Part shown: piece by piece, positions 7,596 to 14,603 of the stretch
How the letters are laid out: each line of letters opens with the position of its first letter
How positions within the stretch are numbered: the first letter of the stretch is position 1
NCBI GenBank assembly: GCA_018304045.1
Contig: JAGVWZ010000014.1
Span: 1 to 42,703, forward strand
DNA: 42,703 nt
Direction of reading: 5' to 3'
Source: Candidatus Pacearchaeota archaeon
Lineage (GTDB): Archaea > Nanobdellota > Nanobdellia > Pacearchaeales > GW2011-AR1
Notes under the pieces: model-generated
Databases searched by the model: none
Told to the model about the DNA's origin: nothing
The model's input: only the letters and a program-made list of their open reading frames with translations
Made by a program: the position numbers and the translations under genes

Positions 7596-8044
7596 TGACC
7601 AACAAAAATCCATTTGATATTTTGAGAAAAGAACATGATAAAGTTCTGAAAATATTAGATAACTTAGAATCAAATCTAAACAAAAAAGATATCAATCAAT
7701 CTAAGAACAATATAAATCTCCTTCAAAAAGAATTTAACAAGCATTCTTTAAATAAAGAAGAAAAAGTTCTATTTCCTGAAATTGAGAAGTTTATGCCAAG
7801 AGAAGGAGGCCCTACTGGAATGATGATTATAGAGCATAAAGACTTAACAGAATCTATTGATATGTTTAGTAATGAAAGAGATAGTAATAAATTAGCAGAT
7901 ATAGGCAACCATATAATCAATCTACTAAGAGAGCATATAGACAAAGAAAATAATATGTTATTTATGATGGCTGAAATGCATCTTGATAACAAACAAAAAG
8001 AAATTATCATAAAAAAATTTAAAGGGATTGATTTGAAGAAATAA
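7595..8044 (+). CDS. Hemerythrin HHE-domain protein
   Basis: A 149-residue protein. The start is taken at ATG 7595, which overlaps the ferredoxin stop codon by one base; the open frame upstream is the ferredoxin gene in another frame. Di-iron ligand motifs are FDILRKEHDKVLK, FNKHSLNKEEKVLFPEIE, MIIEHKDLTESI and LLREHIDKENNMLF. It is a second hemerythrin in the operon, likely for oxygen or NO binding, or for iron handling. Confidence 0.85.
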   Translation: MTNKNPFDILRKEHDKVLKILDNLESNLNKKDINQSKNNINLLQKEFNKHSLNKEEKVLFPEIEKFMPREGGPTGMMIIEHKDLTESIDMFSNERDSNKLADIGNHIINLLREHIDKENNMLFMMAEMHLDNKQKEIIIKKFKGIDLKK

Positions 8045-8045
8045 A

Positions 8046-8318
8046 ATGCCAACTATTCATGAACACTTTAAATTAAGTTTAAAAAGAACTGGAAAAGAAT
8101 ATAAAGAAATACATGAATAGCTAGAGGGTTTTCATTCTACCAAAAAAGAGAAAGAAGATAGACATGATATTTTAAAGATACCTAAATTTCTTTCTCTTAT
8201 TAAAGAAAGATTTGGTAAAGAAGGCGTTCAAGAATATCTTTATCACATAAAAGAAGACTATGAAAAATCCAGAGCATATAAACTTGCTAAGACTATATTA
8301 AAATTAAAGTTTTGGTGA
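8046..8318 (+). pseudogene. Small conserved protein interrupted by an amber codon at 8118
   Basis: An ATG one base after the hemerythrin stop opens a 91-codon frame broken once, by TAG at 8118-8120 (codon 25), and ending at TGA 8316. The first part reads MPTIHEHFKLSLKRTGKEYK, then EIHE-stop-LEGFHS, and the second part contains RHDILKIPKFLSLIKERFGKEG and VQEYLYHIKEDYE. The position where TAG lies would suit Trp (TGG to TAG, one transition). Sequence on both sides remains gene-like, so decay is recent or the codon is read through. The function of the family is unknown to me. Confidence 0.65.
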
Positions 8319-8332
8319 TTAATTTAGCTTTG

Positions 8333-8357
8333 GAAGGCACTTAACTGCACATTTTTG
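8333..8357 (+). repeat. Copy of the dispersed (G)GCACTTAACTGCNCATTTTTG motif
   Basis: GAAGGCACTTAACT followed by GCACATTTTTG. The copy at 11025 continues in the same way (GCTCATTTTTG), so the repeat is at least 25 bp long here. Confidence 0.5.
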
Positions 8358-8380
8358 TTATATTCTGCAATACCTAAATA

Positions 8381-8405
8381 TTTATATATTAGAATATTCT
8401 AATAT
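8381..8405 (+). promoter_or_regulatory. ArsR-operon promoter with perfect 20-bp palindromic operator
   Basis: ATATTAGAATATTCTAATAT (8386-8405) is a perfect palindrome. It overlaps the TATA-like TTTATATA at 8381 and ends 4 bp before the ATG at 8410. ArsR/SmtB regulators bind such dyads over the promoter of their own operon, so autorepression is expected. Confidence 0.75.
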
Positions 8406-8409
8406 CTAC

Positions 8410-8736
8410 ATGAGAGAAATATATAAACTTCATGCTGAGATGTGTAAAGTCTTTTCTAATTCAATTAGATTAGAAATTTTAAACCTTTTAAGAGATAAAG
8501 AGATGTCTGTAACAGAACTTATTACAAAAACCAAACTGACACAGGCAAACATCTCTCAACATTTATCTATTATGAAATCTAAAGGAATAGTCGTATCAAA
8601 CAGAAACGGAAAAAATATTTATTACAAACTTTCAAATCCTAAGATCATTAAAGCATTTGATATTATTAGAGAGATTTTATCTGAGAGGTTAGAAATGGAT
8701 AGAAAATCGTTATTTATTCAGAGGAGAGAAAAATGA
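8410..8736 (+). CDS. ArsR-family transcriptional regulator
   Basis: A 108-residue winged-helix protein with the ArsR layout: KVFSNSIRLEILNLLRDKEMSVTEL, the recognition helix LTQANISQHLSIMKSKGIV, and the wing NRNGKNIYYKLSN. The classic ELCVCDL metal box is absent (the only Cys is C12, in AEMCKVF), so the inducer is unclear. It heads a run of six genes with 1-11 bp overlaps and has a perfect palindrome at its promoter. Confidence 0.88.
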   Translation: MREIYKLHAEMCKVFSNSIRLEILNLLRDKEMSVTELITKTKLTQANISQHLSIMKSKGIVVSNRNGKNIYYKLSNPKIIKAFDIIREILSERLEMDRKSLFIQRREK

Positions 8737-9305
8737 AACTCAAAGAGAGCGGTATGCCAGAAGAAAACATGTGGAAAGAATTTTTTAAACCAGACAAGAT
8801 TCTTAAAAAACTTGGTTTAAACACTGACATAGAAAATGCAGCAGATTTGGGTTGCGGGTATGGAACTTTTTCAATCCCTGCTGCAAAAATAGTCCGAGGA
8901 AAAGTTTTTGCAATTGATATAGAGTCAGAAATGGTTAAAGAAACAGAAAGAAAAGCAAGAGAAAATAAATTAGGCAATGTAAAAACTATACTTCGCGATT
9001 TTGTGTTAAAAGGTTCTGGTTTAAAAGATGAAAGTGTGAATTATGTTATGGTTTTCAATATTTTATATACTAATGGAAGACCAGAAAAATTACTCAGAGA
9101 AGCTTACAGAATACTAAAACCGGGTGGGAAACTTGGGATTATCCATTGGAACTATGATCTAACAACCCCTCGTGGACCACCAATGGAAATTAGACCCAAA
9201 CCAAAACAATGTATAGACTGGGGGAAATCTGTTGGGTTTATTAATCCAAGAAAATATGATTTAAAGCCATATCACTATGGCATCTTAATGGAGAAAACAA
9301 AATGA
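8733..9305 (+). CDS. Class I SAM-dependent methyltransferase (ArsR-linked)
   Basis: A 190-residue protein with SAM-binding motif ADLGCGYGTFSIPAA, the acidic loop VFAIDIESEMV, and LREAYRILKPGGKLGIIHW. It overlaps the ArsR gene by 4 bp. ArsR-methyltransferase pairs are common; the substrate could be a metalloid or small molecule, but the conserved Cys set of ArsM is not present, so arsenite methylation is not supported. Confidence 0.82.
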   Translation: MKLKESGMPEENMWKEFFKPDKILKKLGLNTDIENAADLGCGYGTFSIPAAKIVRGKVFAIDIESEMVKETERKARENKLGNVKTILRDFVLKGSGLKDESVNYVMVFNILYTNGRPEKLLREAYRILKPGGKLGIIHWNYDLTTPRGPPMEIRPKPKQCIDWGKSVGFINPRKYDLKPYHYGILMEKTK

Positions 9306-9538
9306 AAGACAATAATAATTTAATCGTCGGAATAGTAATTGCTGTAGCTGTATTTTTGCTTTTAGGAATGTTTGGTTTTGGTGGAATGATGGGTGGAAGA
9401 TATGGTATGATGGGAAATTGGGGCTATGGCTTTGGAGGAATGTGGATTTTTGGATTTTTATTTATGACTCTAATTTTAGTAGCTCTTGTTTTATTTATTC
9501 TGTGGTTAATTAAACAATTGCAAAATGATAAAAAATGA
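9302..9538 (+). CDS. Met/Gly-rich small membrane protein
   Basis: A 78-residue protein with two membrane helices (about 8-27 and 48-70) joined by a loop GFGGMMGGRYGMMGNWGYGF rich in Met, Gly and aromatic residues. Met-rich external loops often bind Cu(I) or Ag(I). It overlaps both neighbours by 4 bp in the ArsR operon. Similar short proteins often carry a SHOCT tail, which is missing here. Metal binding is inference from composition. Confidence 0.7.
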   Translation: MKDNNNLIVGIVIAVAVFLLLGMFGFGGMMGGRYGMMGNWGYGFGGMWIFGFLFMTLILVALVLFILWLIKQLQNDKK

Positions 9539-9924
9539 AAATAGAAGATTTTGCATATATTGTTGAGACTGAAAAAAGTTTCGATGAAGCAGTTGTTTCT
9601 GTGCTGAAAGTAGTTGAGCAGAAAAAATGGACAATATTTCAGATTTATGATGTGAAAGAGAGATTAGCAGCAAAAGGATTTGAGCAAAGACCATTAAAAA
9701 TAATTGAAATTTGTTCTGGTAAACATGCTAATAATTTTTTAAATAAAAATAGATTAATATCTTTATGTATGCCCTGCAAGATTAATGTTCTTGAAGAAAA
9801 CGGAAAAGTAAAGATAATAGGAATGAAGCCAACAACAATCTCCCAATTCTTTCCAGAAGTAAGCCCAGAGGAAGCTGAGGAAGTGGAAAAAGATGTAGCG
9901 GAGATTATTAAAAATGCAAAATAA
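9535..9924 (+). CDS. DUF302 family protein
   Basis: A 129-residue protein matching DUF302: N-terminal SFDEAVVSVLKVVEQKKWTIFQIYDVKE, central RPLKIIEICSGKHANNFL, then LCMPCKINVLEENGKVKI. The motif CMPCK carries two Cys two residues apart. DUF302 proteins are frequent near metal and redox-stress genes, and their biochemical role is unsettled. It overlaps the preceding gene by 4 bp and the next by 11 bp. Confidence 0.82.
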   Translation: MKIEDFAYIVETEKSFDEAVVSVLKVVEQKKWTIFQIYDVKERLAAKGFEQRPLKIIEICSGKHANNFLNKNRLISLCMPCKINVLEENGKVKIIGMKPTTISQFFPEVSPEEAEEVEKDVAEIIKNAK

Positions 9925-10570
9925 TGAGGGTCTAGAAGATGAAGATTCTATAAAGAAACACTGGGAAAATATTTATCAAATGAAAAATCCTAATGAAATG
10001 AGTTGGCATCAAGAAAAACCCATCACATCACTAGGTTTAATAGCTAAAACAGGTCTTGATAAAGATGCTAAAATCATTGATGTTGGTGCAGGAGATTCAA
10101 AACTTGTGGATAATCTTCTTGATCTTGGTTTCAGAAACATATCTGTATTAGATGTTTCCTCAAACGCATTAAATGAAGCAAAGAAAAGGTTGGGAAGCAG
10201 AGCAGATAGTATTAAGTGGATAGTGTCGGATTTAAGAGAATTTAAAACAGATGATAGATATGACCTTTGGCATGACCGGGCCGTTCTCCATTTCTTAACA
10301 AAGAAAGAAGATATTAATAAATATGCAGAAAAAATAAGACGATTCTTAAAACCAAATGGTTATTTAATTATCTCAACATTCTCAGTAAACGGACCAAAGA
10401 AGTGCAGTGGGCTAGATACAAAACAATATTCTGAAGAGTCTATGAAAAAATTATTCGGTGATTTTAAGCATATAAAAAGTTTTGAAGAGGAACATAAGAC
10501 TCCTTGGGGAGCAAGTCAAATTTTTATATATGGTCTATTTAGAAACGAAGGTAAAAAGCAGATAAAATGA
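9914..10570 (+). CDS. Class I SAM-dependent methyltransferase (type 12-like)
   Basis: A 218-residue enzyme with the N-terminal motif HWENIYQMKNPNEMSWHQ, the SAM-binding IIDVGAGDSKLVDNLL, SVLDVSSNAL, DLWHDRAVLHFLT and RFLKPNGYLIIS. This pattern is typical of methyltransferases acting on small molecules (thiopurine/tellurite-resistance-like). It is second to last in the ArsR operon, overlapping both neighbours. Confidence 0.8.
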   Translation: MQNNEGLEDEDSIKKHWENIYQMKNPNEMSWHQEKPITSLGLIAKTGLDKDAKIIDVGAGDSKLVDNLLDLGFRNISVLDVSSNALNEAKKRLGSRADSIKWIVSDLREFKTDDRYDLWHDRAVLHFLTKKEDINKYAEKIRRFLKPNGYLIISTFSVNGPKKCSGLDTKQYSEESMKKLFGDFKHIKSFEEEHKTPWGASQIFIYGLFRNEGKKQIK

Positions 10571-11013
10571 AAATAAAACTCATGCCTCCAATGATTTTTT
10601 ATGGATTCATACTACTATCTATAATATTAAATCTCTTTTTACCCATTAAAAAGCTGATAGTTCAACCATACAACTATCTGGGAATTGTCTTAGTTTTATT
10701 TGGTTTATTGATTGATGTGTGGGCTTGGATGTTATTTAGAAGAAGAAAGACAACATTAAATCCTTATAAAATTCCTTCAAAACTTGAAACTAGTAATCTA
10801 TTTAAAATAAGCCGTAACCCGATGTATTTAGGAATGAACTTAATCTTATGGGGAATATCTATTTTATTAGGTTCTTTAATTACTTTTATCTTTCCAATTG
10901 TTTTTATAATCTTAATAAAAAGATTATTTATAGAATTTGAAGAAAACAATTTAGAAAAGAGGTTTGGTAAAAGATACATAGATTATAAAAAGAAAGTTAG
11001 AAGATGGATATAA
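10567..11013 (+). CDS. Isoprenylcysteine-carboxyl-methyltransferase-like membrane protein
   Basis: A 148-residue membrane protein. The conserved C-terminal half of the ICMT/PEMT family is present: SNLFKISRNPMYLGMNLILWG, then IEFEENNLEKRFGKRYIDYKKKVRRWI, which binds SAM and the lipid-soluble substrate. It has about four helices. It is the last gene of the ArsR operon; in such operons these proteins may methylate membrane lipids or metal-related compounds. The substrate is unknown. Confidence 0.83.
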   Translation: MKIKLMPPMIFYGFILLSIILNLFLPIKKLIVQPYNYLGIVLVLFGLLIDVWAWMLFRRRKTTLNPYKIPSKLETSNLFKISRNPMYLGMNLILWGISILLGSLITFIFPIVFIILIKRLFIEFEENNLEKRFGKRYIDYKKKVRRWI

Positions 11014-11024
11014 GACTCAGGTCA

Positions 11025-11056
11025 GGGGAGCACCTAACTGCTCATTTTTGCAGAGT
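11025..11056 (+). repeat. Copy of the dispersed GGGGAGCACCTAACTGCTCATTTTTG motif
   Basis: GGGGAGCACCTAACT then GCTCATTTTTGCAGAG, downstream of the ArsR operon. It is the best copy of the family when compared with 824, 884, 4971 and 8333. Confidence 0.5.
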
Positions 11057-11135
11057 TTAACCTTAGCTATTTTTAACATCCAACTTTTTTAATGTTTTTT
11101 AGCCAGCGTCGATAAAAATCTTAAATTTAGCGGGA

Positions 11136-11236
11136 GAACCTTAACCTAAGGTTAATCATCTCGTGGGGTAATCGAACCTTAGGTTCAAGTCTCCTACATA
11201 AACCGAATAACTGACGAGATTTATGGTTCAACACCC
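11136..11236. repeat. Palindromic intergenic element, copy A
   Basis: Two palindromes with a CCTWAGG core: TTAACCTAAGGTTAA (11141-11155) and GAACCTTAGGTTC (11174-11186), separated by TCTCGTGGGGTAA. A 21-base block (11190-11210, ending CATAAACCGAATAA) follows that is identical in copy B at 12400-12420, and then a GGTTCAAC-containing segment. CTCGT (11159-11163) can pair with ACGAG (11214-11218), enclosing the second palindrome. It lies between convergent genes. The function is unknown. Confidence 0.65.
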
Positions 11237-11260
11237 CCACCACTTCTTTGAACCAAAAAG

Positions 11261-11674
11261 TTATCTAAATTCTTTAAACATCCAAGTATAATTTTTTCCT
11301 TTTTCATATCCTTGGCGTTCATAATATTCTTGAAGTTCTAAATCATTCGAAGCTACAAGAATATTTACATGATCATAACCTTTGGATTTTAATATTTCTT
11401 CTCCTCTTTGCATCAATTGCCTTCCGATACCTCTTTTTCTAAAATCGGGATGAACTGCAAGTCTAAACAAAAATGGAAAGAAATCTGGAATTATAACTAC
11501 TGTGCCAACAACTCTCTCTTCTTCAATAGCTACTATTATGGTATCGGGTGCTTGTTTAATCTTCTTTTCTAAAGCTCCAGCATTATCTATTTGTTTGTAA
11601 AAAAGCTTACCCTCTTCTAAAATGGCTTTTACGTGAGGAAAGTCTGATGGATTATAATTTCTTATTTCTGCCAT
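11261..11674 (-). CDS. GNAT-family N-acetyltransferase
   Basis: A 137-residue GNAT protein: RLAVHPDFRKRGIGRQLMQRGEEIL is the acetyl-CoA-binding motif A (R-x-x-G-x-G), followed by VASNDLELQEYYERQGYEKG (motif B). The N-terminus MAEIRNYNPSDFPHVKAILEEG is typical. The substrate is unknown. It stands alone and is convergent with the ArsR operon, with the palindromic element A in between. Confidence 0.88.
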   Translation of the reverse strand: MAEIRNYNPSDFPHVKAILEEGKLFYKQIDNAGALEKKIKQAPDTIIVAIEEERVVGTVVIIPDFFPFLFRLAVHPDFRKRGIGRQLMQRGEEILKSKGYDHVNILVASNDLELQEYYERQGYEKGKNYTWMFKEFR

Positions 11675-11767
11675 AAAAACAGTATCCTAAGTCTATTTAT
11701 AAAATTTTCTTGTTAAATCGTGAAGAAAACGTTGGGAAGTTAATCATAAAAGTTTTAACCAAAACAT

Positions 11768-11795
11768 TTAAATATACATATGTATACAATTGTAT
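11768..11795 (+). promoter_or_regulatory. Toxin-antitoxin promoter with two overlapping 12-bp palindromes
   Basis: ATACATATGTAT (11774-11785) and ATACAATTGTAT (11784-11795) are perfect palindromes sharing two bases and ending exactly at the antitoxin ATG. A TATA-like TTTAAATATA (11768-11777) overlaps them. This is a typical arrangement for antitoxin autorepression. Confidence 0.7.
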
Positions 11796-12032
11796 ATGGA
11801 AACAACAATAAGATTAAATCCTGAAACAAAGATAAAACTTGACGAGTTCAGACAATATAAAAATGAAAGCTATGATGAATTAGTTAGAAAACTAATAGTT
11901 GTTGCGAAAACTTGTGAAAAAGAGCCTAAATTAAGTCAAAAAACAATACAAGAGATAAAAGAAGCAAGAGAAAAAATAAAAAAAGGCGAGTTTTACACAG
12001 AAGAAGAAGCTAAGAAGATTCTAGGGCTATAA
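11796..12032 (+). CDS. RelB/VapB-like antitoxin
   Basis: The start is placed at ATG 11796 (METTIRLNPETKIKLDEF); an in-frame TTG two codons upstream lies in the operator. A 78-residue protein with a ribbon-helix-helix-like N-terminus (TTIRLNPETKIKLDEFRQY..SYDELVRKLI) and a charged C-terminal toxin-binding tail ending with YTEEEAKKILGL. It is followed 34 bp later by a RelE-type toxin. The palindromes abutting its start support autoregulation. Confidence 0.82.
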   Translation: METTIRLNPETKIKLDEFRQYKNESYDELVRKLIVVAKTCEKEPKLSQKTIQEIKEAREKIKKGEFYTEEEAKKILGL

Positions 12033-12066
12033 TAAGAATTATAAATCTGCTTTATTTAATTTATTT

Positions 12067-12318
12067 ATGTATAATCTTATCTTTGAAAAGAGTGCCTTAG
12101 AAAGTTTGAATAAACTTGAACCCCAAATAAAAGAAAGAATTTGGAATAAACTTCAACAATGTAAGGAAAATCCTTTTAGGTTTCTTGAACACCTAGAAGA
12201 AATTGATGGATTTAAATTAAGAGTAGGAGATTATAGAGCAATAGTTGATGTTGATAATTCTACAAAAACTATCAAAGTTTTAAAAGTAGGGCATAGAAAA
12301 AATGTTTATGAGAGATAA
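12067..12318 (+). CDS. RelE/ParE-superfamily toxin
   Basis: An 83-residue protein with the RelE pattern: YNLIFEKSALESLNKLEPQIKERIW, then FRFLEHLEEIDGFKLRVGDYRAIVDVD and KVLKVGHRKNVYER. RelE toxins cut mRNA on the ribosome using basic residues; Arg in KLRVGDYR, His/Arg in VGHRKNVYER and the final Tyr-Glu-Arg are kept. It is paired with the antitoxin 34 bp upstream. Confidence 0.88.
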   Translation: MYNLIFEKSALESLNKLEPQIKERIWNKLQQCKENPFRFLEHLEEIDGFKLRVGDYRAIVDVDNSTKTIKVLKVGHRKNVYER

Positions 12319-12337
12319 TTTTTGATATTACTAGGAA

Positions 12338-12457
12338 AAAGTTGGGGAGTTAATCCTTAGGATTAAGTTATCGTGGGTAAGTTTATCCTTAGGATTAAAT
12401 CTCCTACATAAACCGAATAATTTCTGAGTGATTTGGTGCAACGCTCCGGGGGGAAGT
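12338..12457. repeat. Palindromic intergenic element, copy B
   Basis: Same design as copy A: TTAATCCTTAGGATTAA (12350-12366) and TTTATCCTTAGGATTAAA (12382-12399), separated by a TATCGTGGGTAA block, then the 21-base block 12400-12420 identical to copy A, and GGTGCAACGCTCC (12434-12446). Compared with A the palindrome arms differ (ATCC/GGAT against AACC/GGTT), but both stay self-complementary, a compensatory pattern. Located between the RelE gene and the transglutaminase-like gene. Confidence 0.65.
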
Positions 12458-12507
12458 TGAGCTATTTAGTGTGGTGCTTCGGAGGAGAGTTAAACCCAAA
12501 GTTCAAA

Positions 12508-12515
12508 TTTATAAA
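12508..12515 (+). promoter_or_regulatory. TATA box deciding the transglutaminase start
   Basis: TTTATAAA lies 22-29 bp upstream of ATG 12537, the same spacing as at other leaderless genes in the window, so the upstream in-frame GTG codons at 12471 are probably not used. Confidence 0.5.
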
Positions 12516-12536
12516 GATGATCTAACTAATTTCGAT

Positions 12537-13421
12537 ATGAATAAATCATTATTGAAACATTATCTCGAATTTAGTATGTTTACAAATCCTGGATTGTATA
12601 AAAATATTTTAAAAAAAGATTTACCCGATGATATTAAGAAAATCGGTAATCTCATTAGAAAAAACTTTATTCATCGAACAACACTTGCAGCAGGAAATAT
12701 AGGGACCAATGCAGATAAAAAATTTGGAGATATGAACAAAGTTAAATGGTTTAAACAGCCTGAAGATGATTATTTAATAACTGTTTCAGCAATTCTTGCA
12801 GAACTATATCGAAGAAATGAAAAAGGATTTATTGAAAATAGAGATGAAAATGATAAATTAATTCTAACATGCAGATTTATATCAATTTTAATTGCTTCTA
12901 TATTGAAATCTAAAGGAGTACCTTGTAGAGTAAGGGCAGGACATGCTCCTTATTTTGAAAAAGGTAAAAGTTGGGATCATTGGATAAATCAATATTGGAA
13001 CGAAAAAGAAAAAAGATGGATTACAATCGATGTTGATGGAAGTTGGAGTTTAATTGAGAAAATTGATCCTTATGATATACCTGAAGGAAGATTTGATTTT
13101 CCTGCAAAAGCTTGGTTGGATATTAGATTAGGAAAAGATGATGATAAACGATTTTGGAACGCTCTGCCCGATAACGGTTTAATTGTTGTTAGCTGGTCTT
13201 TGTTTTATGATTTCCATTGTTTAATGAATAATGAAATAATCTATCCACATCTACCTGAGATAACTATTTATAAGAATTTCCCAAATCTCACTGAAAAAGA
13301 TTTACAAGAAATTGATAACCTTGCAAAGCTCATGTTAGATCCAGATAAAAACTTTGAAGAATTGAAAAAGATCTGGGATACTAACAAAAAGTTTAGGTTG
13401 TTAAAAGGCGGATTACTTTAA
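12537..13421 (+). CDS. Transglutaminase-like cysteine protease-fold protein
   Basis: The reading frame extends to GTG 12471, but a TATA box at 12508 and the start MNKSLLKHYLEFSMFTNPGLYK favour ATG 12537 (294 residues). The transglutaminase core is clear: LILTCRFISILIASILKSKG with the catalytic Cys, VPCRVRAGHAPYF, DHWINQYWNEKEKRW with the His, and WITIDVDGSW with the Asp. The substrate and the direction of reaction (peptidase or transferase) are unknown. It is flanked by element B upstream and an inverted fragment of it downstream (13442-13455). Confidence 0.82.
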   Translation: MNKSLLKHYLEFSMFTNPGLYKNILKKDLPDDIKKIGNLIRKNFIHRTTLAAGNIGTNADKKFGDMNKVKWFKQPEDDYLITVSAILAELYRRNEKGFIENRDENDKLILTCRFISILIASILKSKGVPCRVRAGHAPYFEKGKSWDHWINQYWNEKEKRWITIDVDGSWSLIEKIDPYDIPEGRFDFPAKAWLDIRLGKDDDKRFWNALPDNGLIVVSWSLFYDFHCLMNNEIIYPHLPEITIYKNFPNLTEKDLQEIDNLAKLMLDPDKNFEELKKIWDTNKKFRLLKGGLL

Positions 13422-13441
13422 GACTATAGTTATATGATGTT

Positions 13442-13455
13442 TGGAGCGTTGAACC
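13442..13455 (-). repeat. Inverted fragment of the palindromic element end
   Basis: GGAGCGTTGAACC is the reverse complement of GGTTCAACGCTCC. It closely matches GGTGCAACGCTCC at the end of copy B (12434-12446) and the GGTTCAAC part of copy A, in the opposite orientation, so the transglutaminase gene is bracketed by inverted pieces. Confidence 0.4.
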
Positions 13456-13475
13456 AATATCATAAAGTGTAACAT

Positions 13476-13502
13476 TTTTTGTAACACAATTTGTTACAAA
13501 AA
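13476..13502. terminator. Inverted repeat between convergent genes
   Basis: TTTTTGTAACA and TGTTACAAAAA form a perfect 11-bp stem with a CAATT loop. It has T-runs on both strands and lies between the 3' ends of the transglutaminase-like gene and tyrS, so it may be a bidirectional terminator. Confidence 0.5.
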
Positions 13503-13537
13503 TTATCATAAAAAGTGTGATACGAATCGTGGGGGAT

Positions 13538-14554
13538 TTATTCATAAGCCTTCTCAGCCAACTTCCTTAATTTTTCCTGATTCATTTTAGAAAGAATTTT
13601 AGAGATTTCAATTGCAACAGCAATCTTAACATCCATTGGATGGAGTTTTTTAGAAACAACATCTCTTCTTATATCTTCAAAATTATTATATTCCACATTT
13701 CCACCAAATTTTTCAGGTCTTTCAACTAAAAAACTTTCTTTATGATCTTTTTTAACAACCATTAAAAAATATTCTAAAAAAGCCATAACTCCATTGTCAG
13801 AATCCCCTTCAACAAATTCTGCCTTGTTTAGCTTCTTTTTAACAGTTTCAATGCTATCTAAAAAATCTATTTTAGTATCTTCACTTGAACTGCTCATCTT
13901 TTTACCAATTAATCCTGGAAGCAAAGGATTCATAATCTCAATTCTTGAATCATATCCTAATTTAGGAAGATTTTCTCTAGCAAGCACCATTATTTTTCTC
14001 TGATCAGTTCCACCTAACTGGCAATCCACATTAAGATATTGTTCATCCATTGCCTGCATTATAGGATAAATCAAACCAGAAAGTTTAGGATTATCTCCCA
14101 TTTTAACAACCTCAGAAGCAGCCTTATGAGCATCATGAACACTAACATAGCTGCTCATCTGCAAAACATCAAACATATATTCTGGTTTAAGCTGAATTTC
14201 ACTTCCCTTAACAATTTCAAGTTCTTTAATATCAACCCCAATAGCTTTTATTGCTTCAGGAATAGCAGCAGCATAATAATCATATCTCTTTTCTAAAACC
14301 ACCCATGGAGTATTATCAAGAGCTGCATGCAAATCAGCAAGCAGAATCTTAACATGAAATCCTGCTTTCAATAAATCAGCTATCTTCAAAAAAGGTAAAA
14401 AATAACCAACATGAGGTTTTCCAGTAGGGGCTGTTCCCCAATACACAACAGGTTTTTTCTTTTCCTTTAATAATTTCTTCAAATTATCTTCACCAATAAT
14501 CTCGGCAGTATTTCTCTTTACTAATTCAAATCTATCTTCAACACCAATTCTCAT
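13538..14554 (-). CDS. tyrS: Tyrosyl-tRNA synthetase, archaeal type
   Basis: A 338-residue class Ic synthetase. The HIGH-like motif is in TAPTGKPHVGYF (41-52) and the KMSKS-like motif is KMSSSS (219-224). QLGGTDQRKIMVLARENLP and IYPIMQAMDEQYLNVD match archaeal/eukaryotic TyrRS, whose length (about 310-360) is also matched. It charges tRNA-Tyr in the cytoplasm. It is a single gene, convergent with the transglutaminase-like gene and divergent from the OB-fold protein. Confidence 0.93.
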   Translation of the reverse strand: MRIGVEDRFELVKRNTAEIIGEDNLKKLLKEKKKPVVYWGTAPTGKPHVGYFLPFLKIADLLKAGFHVKILLADLHAALDNTPWVVLEKRYDYYAAAIPEAIKAIGVDIKELEIVKGSEIQLKPEYMFDVLQMSSYVSVHDAHKAASEVVKMGDNPKLSGLIYPIMQAMDEQYLNVDCQLGGTDQRKIMVLARENLPKLGYDSRIEIMNPLLPGLIGKKMSSSSEDTKIDFLDSIETVKKKLNKAEFVEGDSDNGVMAFLEYFLMVVKKDHKESFLVERPEKFGGNVEYNNFEDIRRDVVSKKLHPMDVKIAVAIEISKILSKMNQEKLRKLAEKAYE

Positions 14555-14603
14555 AAAAACATCAAATAAAAAACCTTATTAAAGTTTTCTATCTAATATA
14601 CTA

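Noticed and set aside
8118-8120. Pyrrolysine codon
   Set aside because: No PYLIS-like structure or Pyl genes visible, the host family is not a methylamine methyltransferase, and other genes here end in TAG (polC).
8733-9305. Arsenite methyltransferase ArsM
   Set aside because: The conserved Cys residues that bind arsenite in ArsM are not present.
11140-11225. tRNA-like T-arm (GGTTCAAGTC, or GGTTCGATTACC on the minus strand)
   Set aside because: No acceptor, D-arm or anticodon arm of correct size could be built on either strand; the palindromes explain the match.
11190-11235. Hammerhead-ribozyme-like CTGACGAG at 11211 in element A
   Set aside because: No GAAA core partner or cleavage-site arrangement, and copy B has CTGAGTGA at the same place, which breaks the conserved core.
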